DNA of 64,000 nucleotides from the NCBI GenBank assembly GCA_001939145.1, contig LSRX01001158.1:103138-167137 (forward strand). Direction: 5' to 3'. Shown one piece after another: positions 11,801-24,099 of the stretch. The notes beneath the pieces were generated by a model that ran no database searches, was not told the origin of the DNA, and worked only from the letters and a program-made list of their open reading frames with translations. A program made the position numbers and the translations under genes. The stretch comes from Symbiodinium microadriaticum (Eukaryota; Sar; Dinophyceae; Suessiales; Symbiodiniaceae). Every line of letters starts with the position of its first letter. Position 1 is the first letter of the stretch.

Positions 11801-12480
11801 GCAAGCCTTCATTCCCCTCACATGTCACGACTCTCGAAAATGGTTCTCCAATCAGCTTCCAGAATCCGCATCCAGCAAAGACGCTTCTGCTGGCATTGTC
11901 ACTCTTGTGCCGAGTCGCGAGGTCACTATGAACAACACCACGTCGAGTATGATGATCAGCAGGTCCGGAAAGAACCACGTTCGAAGATACCTTGCAAGCC
12001 CGAAAGGGGCGCACTTGAGACACTGCTGTACGGAACCTGCCAGAGCGACAGGACTTGCATCCGGCACACCCGACGGCAATTGGCCCTGGCCGCATCTCCA
12101 GCGTGCCCTCCATGTCACTGCCCACCAAGAAAGACCCTGGCAAGAAGAACATGCTCAGCAGAAATGAGCCGATTTCAGCCATCTTCCGGGGGCCTGCAAG
12201 ATCCAGGAACCAATAGGAAAAGGTCATATATCCCATCGCGTCCACTACACCCTCAAATCCGCCCAGCTCAAAGACGGTCAAAGGGATCACCTGAGCCGCT
12301 GAACATGAATCCAGTGATGCTTCCCATACACACGACTGACAAGTATAGACGTTGTAGGCTCTGTTCTGCCGGAAGCACGACTAGGTCCCAAAGGATCATC
12401 ACAACGCCCAGAAGTCCCCATCCAAGGCGTTTGGTACCGTACGGATTCCTCGGCTGTGCGTCGTGCAAGCTGAGATGCTG
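8871..12480 (-). CDS. Cyclic-nucleotide-gated/HCN-type six-TM cation channel, multi-exon
   Basis: Exons read in order. Pre-S1/S1: NPYGTKRLGWGLLGVVMILW (12.45-12.37 kb), joined through a GT donor and an AG|GTGATC acceptor to IPLTVFELGGFEGVVDAM and S2 YMTFSYWFLD (12.29-12.19). S2-S3 linker: GSFLVGSDMEGTLEMRPGPI (12.14-12.08). S3: RYLRTWFFPDLLIIILDVVL (about 12.0-11.93). S4-like: VRFLRVAFILHII (11.75-11.7). S5: LRNHYIACAWFSVSDL and TWVTVFG (10.69-10.59). Pore helix: GLQEQYLTSFHW (10.53-10.47), then LTQFAPATNNIAPQNWIERA (10.36-10.28). S6: IYAFVAFSSFVSAVTNAANE (10.15-10.07). C-linker: IRKFCQEANSRARMVTEQEQ (9.66-9.60) and IPESLRIVLHEELYRDFF (9.42-9.34). Start of the cyclic-nucleotide-binding domain: LTEGSQIVKRVCHFCFEELA (9.23-9.15), possibly followed by FAGSLQHVYQIG (8.93-8.88). 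The layout is that of CNG/HCN channels in the plasma membrane, but the selectivity filter lacks GYG. The N-terminus and the end of the binding domain were not delimited. The gene lies inside the long PFK-5 intron. Confidence 0.8.
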
Positions 12481-15400
12481 TTCCCGGGCAGGGTCTGGTG
12501 GGGGCATTTGCCAGGGTGCATGATGTAAGGCTGGAGGCATGAGCTGGCGTCCGTTCGGCGGTCACCGGTCCTGACAGAGCTAGAAAGCTTCGGAATGTTC
12601 GCGGAATTTGCAATGTGGAACCGACAAGCCGTTCAGAACACTTCGAGCGGCTTCAGCGCGGTGGAGATGTTCAGTCGCAGGTTCGACGCAGCCGCGAACC
12701 CAGCCTGTCGGCAAGATCGGCCTGAAGCCTGGGCCTGGGGCGGCCTCTGACCCTGGGCCCTTTCTGGGCTATACCCTGCGCTGCTCTCTGGCCTGCTTTG
12801 TCTGCTGCTTGGCAAGCCTCGGTGGGCGAAAGTGCTTCGCCGTTGCGTTCCCGCGAAGGCTCCCGAGAGCCCAGCCAGAGTGGGTGCAGCTGCAGTGCCG
12901 GATCCGACGGACTGCGAGCATTTGAGATTTGAGAGCAGTTAACTTGTGTGATTGCGAAAGTTGCTGGGCAGGTGCAGGGTTTGCAGTCATGCGGCATTTG
13001 CATTCTCTTCGCCAGCCTGAAGTCTGAGGATGCCTGGGCAACCGTCCACACGATCACAAAAACTTTGGGAGGCTCTGCCAGACTCTGAACAGCCTTCGGA
13101 GGTTTTCTTATATCAAACTCTCCCCACCCCGCCTCGAAATGTGATGTGCTCGAAAAGCCCTCCTGTCAAATTACCTTTCCCCGAAGGTACGGTCATCAAT
13201 CAGCAGCCAGGGCGCCCGGTAAATAAGTGTGGCCCAGTTGTGTAGGGCGCGCTCGTTCGAAACTTTTGAGCAAGTTGAGACCACATCCTGCTGGCTTTGC
13301 TGGCTCCGACCATCCTGGCGAGACTTCAGCTGATGCCACTTCCTTCCCAGCTGGATACACAACGAAGCTCGAAATTTTTGCCACAGCTATCGGATGCATA
13401 TTTTTACACACTAGAATCAAAAACAGCAGCAGCCACAGATACGGTAGCCGCTGTCAACACTCTGTGATTGCCACGAGGCTGGCGGGGATTGGGAGGTACA
13501 GCACAAACAGAGCTGCTTTTCTCAACTCTGCAATCCAGCTCCTCGCCCTGCACTGCAACGCGGATCATCGAATCAATGTCCATCGGAGGCTCCTCATCTT
13601 TGCCCTCCTGGAGAAGACAATGCTGCTCACTTCACTTCGTCAGGAGAGTACTTGTTCACCCTGTCGTTGTTGGCGTTCTGATCTTATCTCCTGCTGACTA
13701 GTTTGCCGGCATGGCACAGTACGGCCACGGAAAGGCCTCCCGTCCCCATTTCCTTCCAGTCTATCCCAGCCGTGCTCCTCGCCTACTCTGTCGATGCACG
13801 AATACATGGACAAACGGGAAACACGCGGTCAGCCGAGCCGTCCCTTACGTCGAGTTTTGCCCGCTGAGGTTTTGCATCCGCATGACCCAAGCAGCCGAAA
13901 CGAGAGAGCAGTTTTCAAGTGCGCCTTTTTAATCTGCCTCCCGGTGTCCAGAATGTGAAAGCACCAAGGAGATTGAGGGCTCAACAGACTCCCCGTGGCT
14001 GCTGGGGCGACGGACACAGCCCGAGACTACGTCGTTCCTAGATGGGCGGGCATCCGATGCTGGCCTGCAGAAACATTACACATAGCACCCTGCAGGGTGC
14101 CTGCTGGCCGTGCTTCAAGCTGCTGATCTCATCGAGCTCCTGCCTGCAAGGGGCGGCCAACATGTCGTCTGATGCAGAAAGCTGCTGAATGCTACAATGT
14201 CTGCTACAATCTGCTACACAAGCTCCGCTCCTCAAGGTTTCTTTCTCCTGGAGGAACATGGAATACGCGGCATTGTGGTGGCTCACAATCCTCACAGGCA
14301 CGCACCGCACGAGTGCCAGTCTTCCCAAAGCTGTCTTCTCTGCGGATCTACGAATGGACATGTCGCCAGAACGGCTCGTCCAGTGCAGCTTAAGCACTCT
14401 TTTTGGAGCGATAGCAAGGACTGTCGCACTGAGTTTTCGAAATGGTCGGCAGAACTGCCTCAGCAGGAAAAAAAAGCTCGCAAACCCGAGCTTGTCAGAA
14501 TATGCTGCCTGTAACAAGCATGTGCTCAGCTGAGCTGCCGAATCGCAAGCTCCCCTCCCTGCTCAGGCCTGGCTCCAAAACCGCGTGCGCAGTGGCCTTC
14601 GCAGGAGACCCCACAAGCATCCGACGTGCGAGTACACACCTCGCAAAGTGCACTAAACCCGAACTGCCGACTAGCAAAATGGATTCCGAGGTACCAGACA
14701 CTTGTCGGTCGAGTTTGCGGAACCGAACTCACCTCGGTTCTGACTAACTGGCCCCGGCCGTCGGAAGGAGAGAAACCCTGGGCCGGCCATGGGAGCCAAG
14801 ATGCAAACAGGTCTCCCGCACCCAAAAGAGTCCTTGGCAGCTGGGAGGCTCAACTTAGATTCGCTTCGCCCCTGACCCTTCGGAACACGAAGTCTGACAC
14901 CAACTGCTTGTTGGAGCTTTTCTGGAGGCGGCTATGCGAACACGAGGAACTTTTCAAGCTGGTGCTTACGCCACTGGAGCTACATGAGAAATGCCTGAGA
15001 TGGTGTGGGCTCCCCTGTCTCGCCGCAGCGGGTGAAGCATGCGGAGAACCCACATATACTTGAACTGAGAGCACTGTCACATATTGTCCAGGACAACTAC
15101 TGGTAGCCCGATGTCCTGACCTCGGAAAGCCCAGCAAGCAATGCTCTCCTGCTGGTATAGAATTCCGGCAGTCACGTCGACGAAGCGAACATAACTTGAA
15201 AAGGCTGAAGAAGTTCGTCTCCACGGTCGGGGATGTCGGAAGTTTGTTCTGCTATCAGGGGGGGCAGTAGTGTATTTTCGGAACGTTGCTGACGTGGTAA
15301 GAGAGCTGTATCTTCTTTAATCATCCGGTCTTCTTGTACAGGAGACTAGGCGCACCTACCAGGAAAATACTATGCGCGACATGACTAGGCGAAACCCAAG

Positions 15401-16780
15401 AAAATCACACGAATGACGAAACGAAATCAAGCTTGACTTCGAATTACATCCTGAAGGTCCCATGCTTCAATCTGGAAACACCCGGCGACGACATCACGTA
15501 GTATTATAGCCATATGTTCGTGGTAAATTATTGTGTCGGGGTGAAATGATAACTAGTTACTCCATCGCTTTTTTGTGCTCTGAATCTGTCAAATATCTGT
15601 GATCAGCTGTTTCGAGGTTTTCCAATCTGCGTTGTATTTGTGATTGATCTGGGATGCATTTATGTTTCTCTCCCTCTCGCGTACCAACTGCGGGGAGAGG
15701 GGAGGGCCGAGCGGGCGCGGGAGGGTAGGCAAGCAGGCGGGCGGGGCCTGCGGACGGAGTTTGCAGATAGAGTTTTTTGACCTGCGGCTGTGCTGGCCCC
15801 CAACCCCGAGGGCCGGAGCCGGATTTGAACAGTCTGGAAATCCGTGTCCTCGGCACCAAAAACCTGCCAAAAACTTGACAACAAAACTATGAAAACTTTT
15901 TTACAATCTGTCGCCCCTTACGCCCCGGCTACACTCTGCCGCTTCCGGCGAGGGCCCAGGTCCTTTTTTGATCGAAATCCTCCGAAACCAGCTCGAGGGG
16001 CTTGATCATGGCTCCCTTGTATTCCCTTAGGGTCCATGTACCCCCATAGTATATACTTTGGGTGGGTGGAAAGCCCTCATCCTTCCTTGAGCTCTCTGAC
16101 GGGCTGCGACGCGACCACGCGCAGGAGTTGAGACAGATCTGGGACCAATTGTTTACAGCTTGTTCAAAGCTTTTGCAGATTCCTCACGCATTGTTCACAG
16201 ATGCCAAACCCTACCAGCGGCAGGTGACAATTTTTTGACAGATGTGGAAGACAGGTTTTTTGACAGATTTTGCCGGAAAGACTTCCTGAACCTGCTCCCA
16301 GAGAATACCAGCGATCAGGGCTATAGGTTACAGTGCTAGAACAGCACCAACGGATGCAAGATGCAAATTGCCAGGGCATCGATGCACAACAAAACATCAA
16401 TGCCGCTCGGGTCGTTTCGCGTACCACGGTTGAGAGGGCCTGTTTGTTGGTCATGTTTATGTTTGCTCGGTTTCGGAGACCCGGTGCTGGAGCAATCACG
16501 ACATTCGCGTCTAGCCCAGGCAAGGCTAGGATCGCACGGGGAATGAATATGATACCCGCTGGTTCCTTCCAGAGTCATAGCTCTTGGTGAAAATGCACAG
16601 CAAGCCCCAAATCTCCGCAGCCAAGATTCCATGACTGCTGACGGACATGCGGACAAGAGCTTCGGTTTCGAGCCGGACAGCGGAAATTTGCGCACGAAAG
16701 CGTCGAGACTTAGTCAAAGTCAGCGAAAGCTTCAGCAGCTACTCATGCTGCTAATGGCCAGCAGTTCGGCGAACACTCCG
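12481..16780. other. No confident gene; upstream part of the channel gene and spacer
   Basis: Minus-strand frames at 12.67-13.06 kb are open and Arg/Ala-rich and may hold the channel N-terminus. Between 13.1 and 16.7 kb I recognise nothing. There is a local GC-rich block at about 15.68-15.83 kb. The segment remains inside the inferred PFK-5 intron. Confidence 0.4.
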
Positions 16781-16784
16781 GCTT

Positions 16785-18380
16785 CGGATGGCCTTTGCGA
16801 TCTCTGAGTGGGGTGGATTTCCACGATCGGAAACGAGGATGCTGCCACCAAGCTTGTGAATGTTCTCCACCTGAGAATACCAGGTGATGCTGTCGAAAAC
16901 CGCTGGACAAGTCAGAATCCACCGAAGCTGCACGGCTCATGCGTAATCATAGGGCCACTACTGTGGCCGGAGTCAGTTCCACCTGCTGACAGATGCACCA
17001 GGCTAACTTCAGACTGAACAAGTCCTCACCAGTTAGTCAGCGAGCCTCTTCTGTCAACAAGTCTACCGGTAATCTACGACATCTACGACTGAGTGTCCCA
17101 CCCATTTGTCATCTTCAACACAGCCTTTGAAGCCACCAATGATGCCGTACACCTTTTTCATTCCATACCTTTGCATCGAAAACAACTCGAGGAACCTGCA
17201 GGAAGGCACGAAGCAAGCCAGGGCACGCAAAGCACATCATCACGATCTCACGGATGACGTTGTTCAAGCCTGGGCCTGACATTGCAAGAGACTCGGCATG
17301 TACAGAAGAATGCCTGTCCCAGGGCACTTAATTCAGTAAGCCATAGCGCGGAGCTCGACAGAGGAATTCAAAGCCGGTCTCTCGGAGACAGCAGAAGCGA
17401 TTCTGATTTTATTGAAAGCGAGACTTGAGGATGTTTTTGCGCGAAACATGAAACAGACAGAAAGTCAAGAAGAGCACTCTGCCAGGAGGCAGAATAGCCG
17501 AAACTATGCTTCGGAACAGCGGAACGACGCTTGCTGGGGCATGGTCTGAACCTACAACATCGTGCCCTGCAAACTGAATCGGCTTGAAGAAGACGGTAAA
17601 TGCTACCAGCACACTGCTAGCCTCTCACAGGAGAAGTCTGCAGAAGCTTGGGCCCAGCTGAGGAAGTGGCACAAGCCACCACAAGTGACAATGGCGGCCG
17701 CCATCTGAGTCAAAGAAGCTTTTGCCCACTCGAATCACTACACCCGGTTGGTTATAGACCGCCTCCGTATCCTTCGGATCAAAGTGGATGTCGCGCGATG
17801 GTCCGGCCCGCTGAAACCTGCAAGGGATGCCCAGCTTCGCGGCCCGAGGACGTGGAGCTGCGGAACCCCGCCCAAGGCGGAGGCTGAAGGTAGGTGCGTG
17901 GAGCAGAATCAGCTGCGCCGGAGCGATCGAAAGACCTGCTTCGATGGGCACAATGCACACGAAACCGACCTGGATCTTTGAGATCTTCTAGTCGGGGCTG
18001 GGACTGTGTCGTAAACCAGTCTGACTGCACGAACAGGGTCCGGTACCTGACTTGCACATTAGGCCCACATTCATATGACTCATATGACATATGACAGACC
18101 TTGTCCAACACCAAGGGTTGTGACGCGACGGAGGCGACAGTACAAACGGAGCAAACTGGGGGCAACGCGATTTTTCGGCCAGAGCACCTGCATCGATCGC
18201 AGCTGGTCTTGAGCCTTGATTACCTTGTGGCTCTCCGAACCCTTGAGTGCCCTGGAGAGGAACGTAGATGAACCCAGTGACCCTGTGGAGTCATACCGAC
18301 TCTGGTGCCTTTGATGGGGTTGTCCACGTTCTTGGACGGGAACTTCTCGCAAAGGCTGACACCTCGGCACGAGCTTTCAA
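16785..18380 (-). CDS. PFK: PFK-5, 5' half: plant-type 6-phosphofructokinase, N-terminal exons
   Basis: Exons in order on the minus strand: a probable N-terminal exon with LCEKFPSKNVDNPIKG (about 18.37-18.30 kb), resembling the PNPL-DNP segment of plant enzymes; RAGPSRDIHFDPKDTEAV (17.81-17.76); AAAIVTCGGLC (17.70-17.67); GPGLNNVIREIVMMCFACPG (17.28-17.22); RYGMKKVYGIIGGFKGCVED (17.17-17.11); and [20 protein letters not shown] then SEIAKAI (16.87-16.79). These supply the phosphate-binding loop and the fructose-6-phosphate side of the N-terminal lobe. No GGDGT, PKTIDND or later motif follows within 12 kb. Those motifs, starting exactly with the next expected segment, are found at 4.24-2.21 kb, so this is read as the 5' half of a gene of about 16 kb that hosts two others. 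The true start codon was not identified. Confidence 0.82.
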
Positions 18381-19155
18381 GTCTCATCAGCTCCACCTGC
18401 CGACCCTTAGCGTTCTGCCCGCACTTCATCCGCGCTTGATCGTACTCCCTCCCGCCAACCCTTTGTTGTCACCATGTCCAGCCAGAGCTTGCGCTCGACC
18501 ATCAGAGCACCCCACATTCAAGCCGGCTGATCGCTGAGCTGGACGGCAGAATTGCTGCAATGTCCTCAGGGCTGCACCATTCCAGGCTGATCCCATGCTT
18601 CTTCACTTAGGCTCCAACCATGGGTGTGGAGATCTTCTTCAAGTCTGGCACAGGAATCAGGCGAGCAGCACATTCACAGCGAAGTGTCGCATGATGCGAC
18701 CCTGCAACTCGCTGATTGAATGTGGCCTGCGGCTTGATCCGGCATTGCGGCATATTCAAAGCCTGACAAGCTTGGACATCCAGGTGCTGGGTGAAGTTTC
18801 GTTGCTTCCTCGGGCCTTCGGGGGGCCCGTTTCGAGCAGAAAGAATCTCACAGAACAGTCAGTGATTAACATGTGCATGGCGCACCGTCCGGTTCAAATC
18901 GCGGCTGTCCAGTCGAAAAGGCCATCCGCCCGAACCAACGCCCCAAAGGATTCACTCGCTTCGGGTGCGTCACGCCTCGCTAAGCAAGCATGCATAGGTC
19001 GCATTGCCCTGACATCGACGTCAGATGATACACACGCCACGTGCTCAGATGCTGGCAAGCATGGATCGGTAGGTAGACATAGCGCATGTAGGTCCGCACC
19101 TCGGAGCTCTCAGAGTGAAAAAGACAGCGAACCAGCGAAGATAGACAGCAAAAGC
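18381..19155. other. Spacer between PFK-4 and PFK-5; no gene supported
   Basis: The last exons of PFK-4 (the GKVDERY and C-terminal segments) are expected here but were not found. A Ser/Lys-rich open frame of 196 codons on the plus strand shows no recognisable domain and is not called. Confidence 0.35.
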
Positions 19156-21990
19156 CTTAGCTCCGAGCCACGGAAACGCAGGTGAACCCGGCCATTGCCG
19201 CATGCACCGCATGGTCCTTCCGAGATGCGTCTGCATGCAGTAGATCTGGACATATCTGGGCCCACTGTGAAATTTCAACCGGCAGGGGTCCGCCAGTGCG
19301 GCACAATAAGAGCTGTCGTAAGCGTTCGCCTTTACAGAGCGCACCTGGGGGCAAGGCAAGCGTTTCAGGCTTATCACTCTTTCATGCGGGGATCTCCCTC
19401 GTCTGGCACCCAATGGAAAAGCTGAGCTCAAAGCCATATACGTCGGATCGATATATTTGATCCTTGGAACCATTGAGAGCGTTCTGCATCTCTCTGGCAT
19501 GTGCTTGCACTGCTTGCGGGCGATCGTGGGGAGGCACGACCACGACCCCCCTGATCCGCACCGAGCACCTCACGTCAAGGGACGGCTCTTCTCCTTGAAG
19601 CGGGCGAGGATCTGGTCTCGGAGCCAAATGCCCACGTCACCTGCCCATCACTGCAGCTGTCAGGTTCTCTGGGACACGCGTGATCCACATGGCCTTCTGC
19701 CACACCTGCCCGTCGGAAGAGCGATGACTTGGCACCATCCGCCACCTACAGTAGAGCTTCGACAACCGTTAGATCCTAGCCAGACTGAACGACCGCCAGT
19801 CACTCATCCACCGTCTTCCACAGAAACCAGGTAACGAGGACTTATGGAGGGAGGTTCTGCTTCAAACTCGTTCGTTCTCAGGGCACGACGACGATGACTG
19901 CATAGCCCTTGGTGGCCATAACGCTTTCGCAGTGAGCGAGCACCTGGTGGAAGAAACCCCGCATAACCGGCAGCAACAATGACATGATCTGTATGATCGC
20001 TGCGGACGTTGGCCTTCTCCAAATCAATCTCCATTTCTGGCAGGAGGCCTAAGTCTCTTCTTCCAGGAGTCGGAATCCGCCGTCGACGTCGGACACTCAG
20101 CATAAGCCCCCTGGTAAACTTAGAAGCGGGCACAAGTCGACATTTCGAGCTGCCATGGTTGCGTTCATGGCCAGGAAGCCGCTTCCCAAGCCAAGGAGCT
20201 TCACCTCCGAGCATGTGAAGCGTCAGCGTCACAGCATCACCGGCCAACTCATCAAGGGCCCTGACCAAACCGATGCAATTGGCATTGCACGTGGCCTGGC
20301 ACACGTGTTGACATCCTGCTCTGGGGCCCGTGTTTTCATGCTTCACTGCTTTACTGTCGCAGCCTTGCCGGGAATGATTCAAGTCTATGCGACTTTACTA
20401 CGCCAGCTCGCTGAAGCCTCGACGTATGCAGCTTGAACACAGTCGCGAGCCTGACAGGAGTCATGTTCCTCTCGACTTTGAAATACTTTGAAATACTTTC
20501 GCACAGCTCGTGGCCTCGGCTTTGCTACGACCAGACATCCCCGGCCCCCACCTCCGTACAAGCAGTGTCGAAGCCAAAGCTGGTGTCTACCATGGCCAGG
20601 TCGTTGTCCACAGTGCTGGGGACGGCAACCTCAAGAAACTGGCCGTGCATTCGTATCACATCAAGGTTCACATGTGCTCTACCAGAGGCCTTCGGGTTGT
20701 CACATCAAGGAAAACAGACCAGGCACCATACACTCCCCTACTCCCTAATCCCTAATCGATCTGTTCGTCGGGCACCTCCTCTATAGCTACAACAATCGCA
20801 AGGCACACGCGATTCCGAAACACGGTCTGTCCAAGCCCGTGGCCAACGCGCATTCGTGGTCGATCGCCTTCAAAGCCTCCATGTGGCAAGCTTGGCAGCT
20901 GGATCCCAGGCCAAGGGGCGCGAGAATGCACGAGACTCAAGTTCAGCCGAGGAACCGAAGCCAGCTGCAGGGCGCCCTTGTGCGCACCGTCACCACCCAG
21001 GATGAAGAGCTGCTTGCATCTGCGCCTGGAATGTTTGCCCTGGTCTGCCGAAGACTTACTTTAGTTCGTAGTCTGTTGGCGGCTAACCTCACGGACAGGG
21101 GCAGAAGCAGGTGATGACAACGTCTCACGACTGTCGCGGCAGCCGACTTTGATTCACGGACTCGCCTTCTGTGCAAAGATGCACCGCACCGCAGCCCGGC
21201 TAACAACGCTCAGCCCTGGAGTGCCCCCTTCAAAGCTGAGGCCGTCGACGTCTGCAGCATGGCAGCCATGTCAGCATGTCGTGCCTGAACTGGAGTCTAT
21301 AGAGTCTATGGACCCATCAAGGGACATCACGCATCACCCAAAAAAATCAATTGCAAACCTGCAGCAGAACAGCGGAAACAAACAAGTGTGCAAAAAGGGG
21401 AACACAGCGCGAAGCCAAGTTCTGCCATGTCCTTTACTGCCCCAATTCCAGCATGTCGGAATACTGCGCAGTGAGAGAATGTCCATCCCCTAAAAGACTG
21501 ACGAAAGCCTGCCGACAAAAGGAATAAACAGTGCATTCAAAAGATGTGGGGTCCAGATGAGGCTTCAAACCCCGTTCGCGGATGTTCACGGGCATGGTCA
21601 CTTCAGCATGCTGTCGCAATTATCCATACTCCGCCCCTGCCCCACAACTAATCCCCTCCCTCGAACCACTGTTCTTGCTGTCATCTTTGCCGTTACTCTC
21701 TCATGCTAGCCAATAACCCGCAGACTCTGCTGTGCAAACCACCTTCTGCAGCCCTGAGATCCAGGCATTGCCGCGCTCGCTTTCGAGGACAGTGCCACCT
21801 TTGTTGTGGATGTCCTGCGGTGGGCGGGCTATTCAAGAGAGGCCGGAGCGTCGCGCTCACAGGGCCCAAACAGCCGAACATCCTCTCTCCTGGACCACTT
21901 CCGGGGTGAGCTCCCGCCAGTTCTGTTCTTCTGGGAGGCCGCCAAAGCCAGACTTCACTCCGTAGACATAGGGGACCTGGCAGTAAAGTT
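19156..21990 (-). CDS. PFK: PFK-4, main part: divergent plant-type phosphofructokinase paralog
   Basis: Exons: YVYGVKSGFGGLPEEQNWRE and LTPEVVQ (21.98-21.87 kb), DIHNKGGTVLESERGNAWIS (21.83-21.76), QLFILGGDGAHKGALQL (21.02-20.96), EVAVPSTVDNDLAMVDTSFG and FDTACTEV (20.63-20.55), VQAAYVEAS (20.43-20.40), [11 protein letters not shown] (20.31-20.28), GSGFLAMNATMAARNVDLC (20.18-20.12), LLPEMEIDLEKANV (20.05-20.01), HQVLAHCESVMATKGYAVIV (19.95-19.88), [11 protein letters not shown] (19.46-19.42), VRSVKANAYDSSYCAAL (19.34-19.29) and HAAMAGF (about 19.2). The fold is clearly that of plant-type PFK, but key residues differ: GGDGA for GGDGT, PSTVDND for PKTIDND, and no clear [10 protein letters not shown] segment. 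The frames remain open across motifs, so this may be a regulatory or altered-activity paralog rather than a plain pseudogene. The terminal exons were not located. The 5' exons lie at 24.1-24.5 kb. Confidence 0.78.
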
Positions 21991-22320
21991 CCCTGAAGCA
22001 TCTGGGCTCGGTAGCTGGGCATCTTCACAGTCGCGAGCTCCGTGACAGGGACAACAGGCTTGGCTTACCCCGTAAGCTTTCAGCCTTTGGAAGATGCCAC
22101 CTCAGCGCTTCAGTATACTTCAGTCCTATCTCGGAATCGAAGCCAGCAAATGACTCCGCCGGGCCGGCCACTGCGCATTTTCAATTGCCAAAGCCGATTC
22201 TGGCTACAGGCTCCAAGTGGGTTAGAGTGGGCGCTTGTGGCTCGCTCGCATGCAACTCCTCGGACCCGAACTTTCCGGTTCCGAAACGTTGACGGGTTTG
22301 GCCATAATCCGATCATGTCG

Positions 22321-23800
22321 CTAGGCCCCGCATTCGAAGGGTCTCATTGGACCTTCACAGTGATGCAGCTTTTGGCATCCGACCCCGCGCCTAAAGATGG
22401 CGTCACCTTCGACTCCACTACGTTGAATGCATGCTTCCTTGGCCAAGTTTGCACTGTTTGCCTTCATTAGCACGGACACAAGTCTTGCGCAGCCTGCATC
22501 GGAAACTCGAATCCTGGCGAAGGCGCACAGTCTGGCAACCATCCTCTGAGCTGCAATATAGGTTCCTTCCACAGGGAGCACCATCCAGAATGCACCAGAA
22601 TAAGGCTTGCGAACATGGCTCATGACAATATCGGGTAGGTTTCCTCAGGTTGCAGTAGTTGGTGGAGAAGTCGACAACCGAGAACACTTGGGACTCAGAA
22701 CATCCCATAATCCTTGGCACGAACCGGTACAGCTGCGAGCGAGCGACAGTGACGGGGGAGGAAAAACAGGCAGTTGAATATGCCATTAACTCTACATGTC
22801 GGTACCAAAAGAAGTTGTCAGCACAGGCGCATGCACTTTCCACTGGTGTCCGCAAGAGTGATGGTCATCTTGTCAGTGTATTTCTTGTCGCCTGTGAGGC
22901 GCGAAAATGCCTCGGCTGTGAGCAAGGCTGCTCGGCGTCAACCTACGATGAGATGGCGCAGGTGTTGTGCATGGATGTGCTTGGCAGCTTTTTCGGCAAG
23001 CATCCAGCTGACTGCTGGACTTGCTTGGCAGAATCTTGTAGGTTCCTCAAGGCGAGGCCACACGCAGGACATTCACAACTGAGAGGTAAGAATCATAGAA
23101 GACGACCTTATGCCGAATTCGCCTTTCACACACACACACACACAATGGTCACTGTACCCGAATAGAGCCAAGCTCTATGTTCGGTAACCAAAGTTCCGTC
23201 GCCAAACTGGACTCGAGGCTGAACCGTCGTTTTTGTTCAGCTTCATCTTCTCCGCAATTATGAACCAATCGGAGGAAAAGGGTGTGTTGGGCTGGCCTTT
23301 GAGCAGATACACGAGTCGGCATCCTGACTCGCTTCACAGATGCAATGCTGGCGTCTTCGTTGGCACCAGTCCAGCATGCACAAGCCGCGACACACTGGAC
23401 TTGCGCATTGGGTCACTTGCCCCGGTCGTGCTCTAATGGATTGCGATGGACACCTTGCAGAAATGTGATAGCAAGACTCACTCACGACATTGCTTTCGCA
23501 CATGGCGCGGGAGCAAAATCTCCCCGGCCAGGCTCCCTCAGATACTACTTCTCCTTCTTCCTGCTCAACCGTTCGACTGTACTCGCCAGATGCGCCCCTA
23601 TGCTGACACACTTACGGGCAATATAGCCGTTGTGAGCATGTGCAACGGATAAGGCAAACAGCGCAAGAGGTCCTGCATTGTGTGGGTCTTTCCAGGAAGG
23701 TGATTGCACTCTTGCCAGCATCTCTTGCTGGACATCCGTGCAGCTCGCATCTGCCACAGCCACTACCTGCAGGTTGAGCTCAGGGCACAGGGCAAAGACG
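22321..23800 (-). CDS. Unidentified multi-exon gene inside a PFK-4 intron
   Basis: Three exon-like stretches, none of them PFK. VVAVADASCTDVQQEMLARV to ALSVAHAHNGYIAR (23.78-23.61 kb) begins after a CAG acceptor and ends at a good GTAAGTG donor. EAFSRLTGDKKYTDKMTITL (22.91-22.82) follows. The third is an open stretch from SHVRKPYSGAFWMVLPVEGT through MVARLCAFARIRVSDAGCAR to SANLAKEACIQRSG (22.62-22.40). A fourth candidate, FCQASPAVSWMLAEKAAKHI, lies at 23.04-22.98. I do not recognise the family. Codon use and splice signals are what make these likely to be coding. They lie between the PFK-4 segments TCGGLCPG (24.2) and YVYGVKSGFG (21.98), hence nested on the same strand. Confidence 0.4.
23127..23144. 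repeat. (CA)n microsatellite
   Basis: Perfect CA run of 18 bases in the inferred PFK-4 intron. Confidence 0.9.
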
Positions 23801-24099
23801 CCTGGGACCGGCTACATCGGCTTGCTAAAGACCTAAGTCTACCCAGCACCTCAGCCGAAGCGTGCATGAAAGATGGAGAGCCCGGGCACTTCATGCTCAG
23901 CACAACCTCAACACAGGCGATGAATGACACTGCCACGCGCGGTCGCGAGATGAACGGAAGAGAAAAGACTTCCCAGCGCTTGCTGCTGCAAGTTGAGGAG
24001 CTGTCACAAGGCTGGTCTGAAGTAGGAACAGGAGACGCATCGTTCTCCGAGACCTTCTAAAGCCTTCTCGCTGCATATGCTACGTCAGGCGATCCAATA

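Noticed and set aside
15790..15850. tRNA-like box B (GTTCAAATCC on the minus strand)
   Set aside because: The flanking bases do not form a T-arm stem and no box A or cloverleaf could be drawn.
18595..19185. Plus-strand open frame of 196 codons
   Set aside because: No domain, low-complexity Ser/Lys tail, and its end overlaps the last recognisable PFK-4 exon on the other strand.
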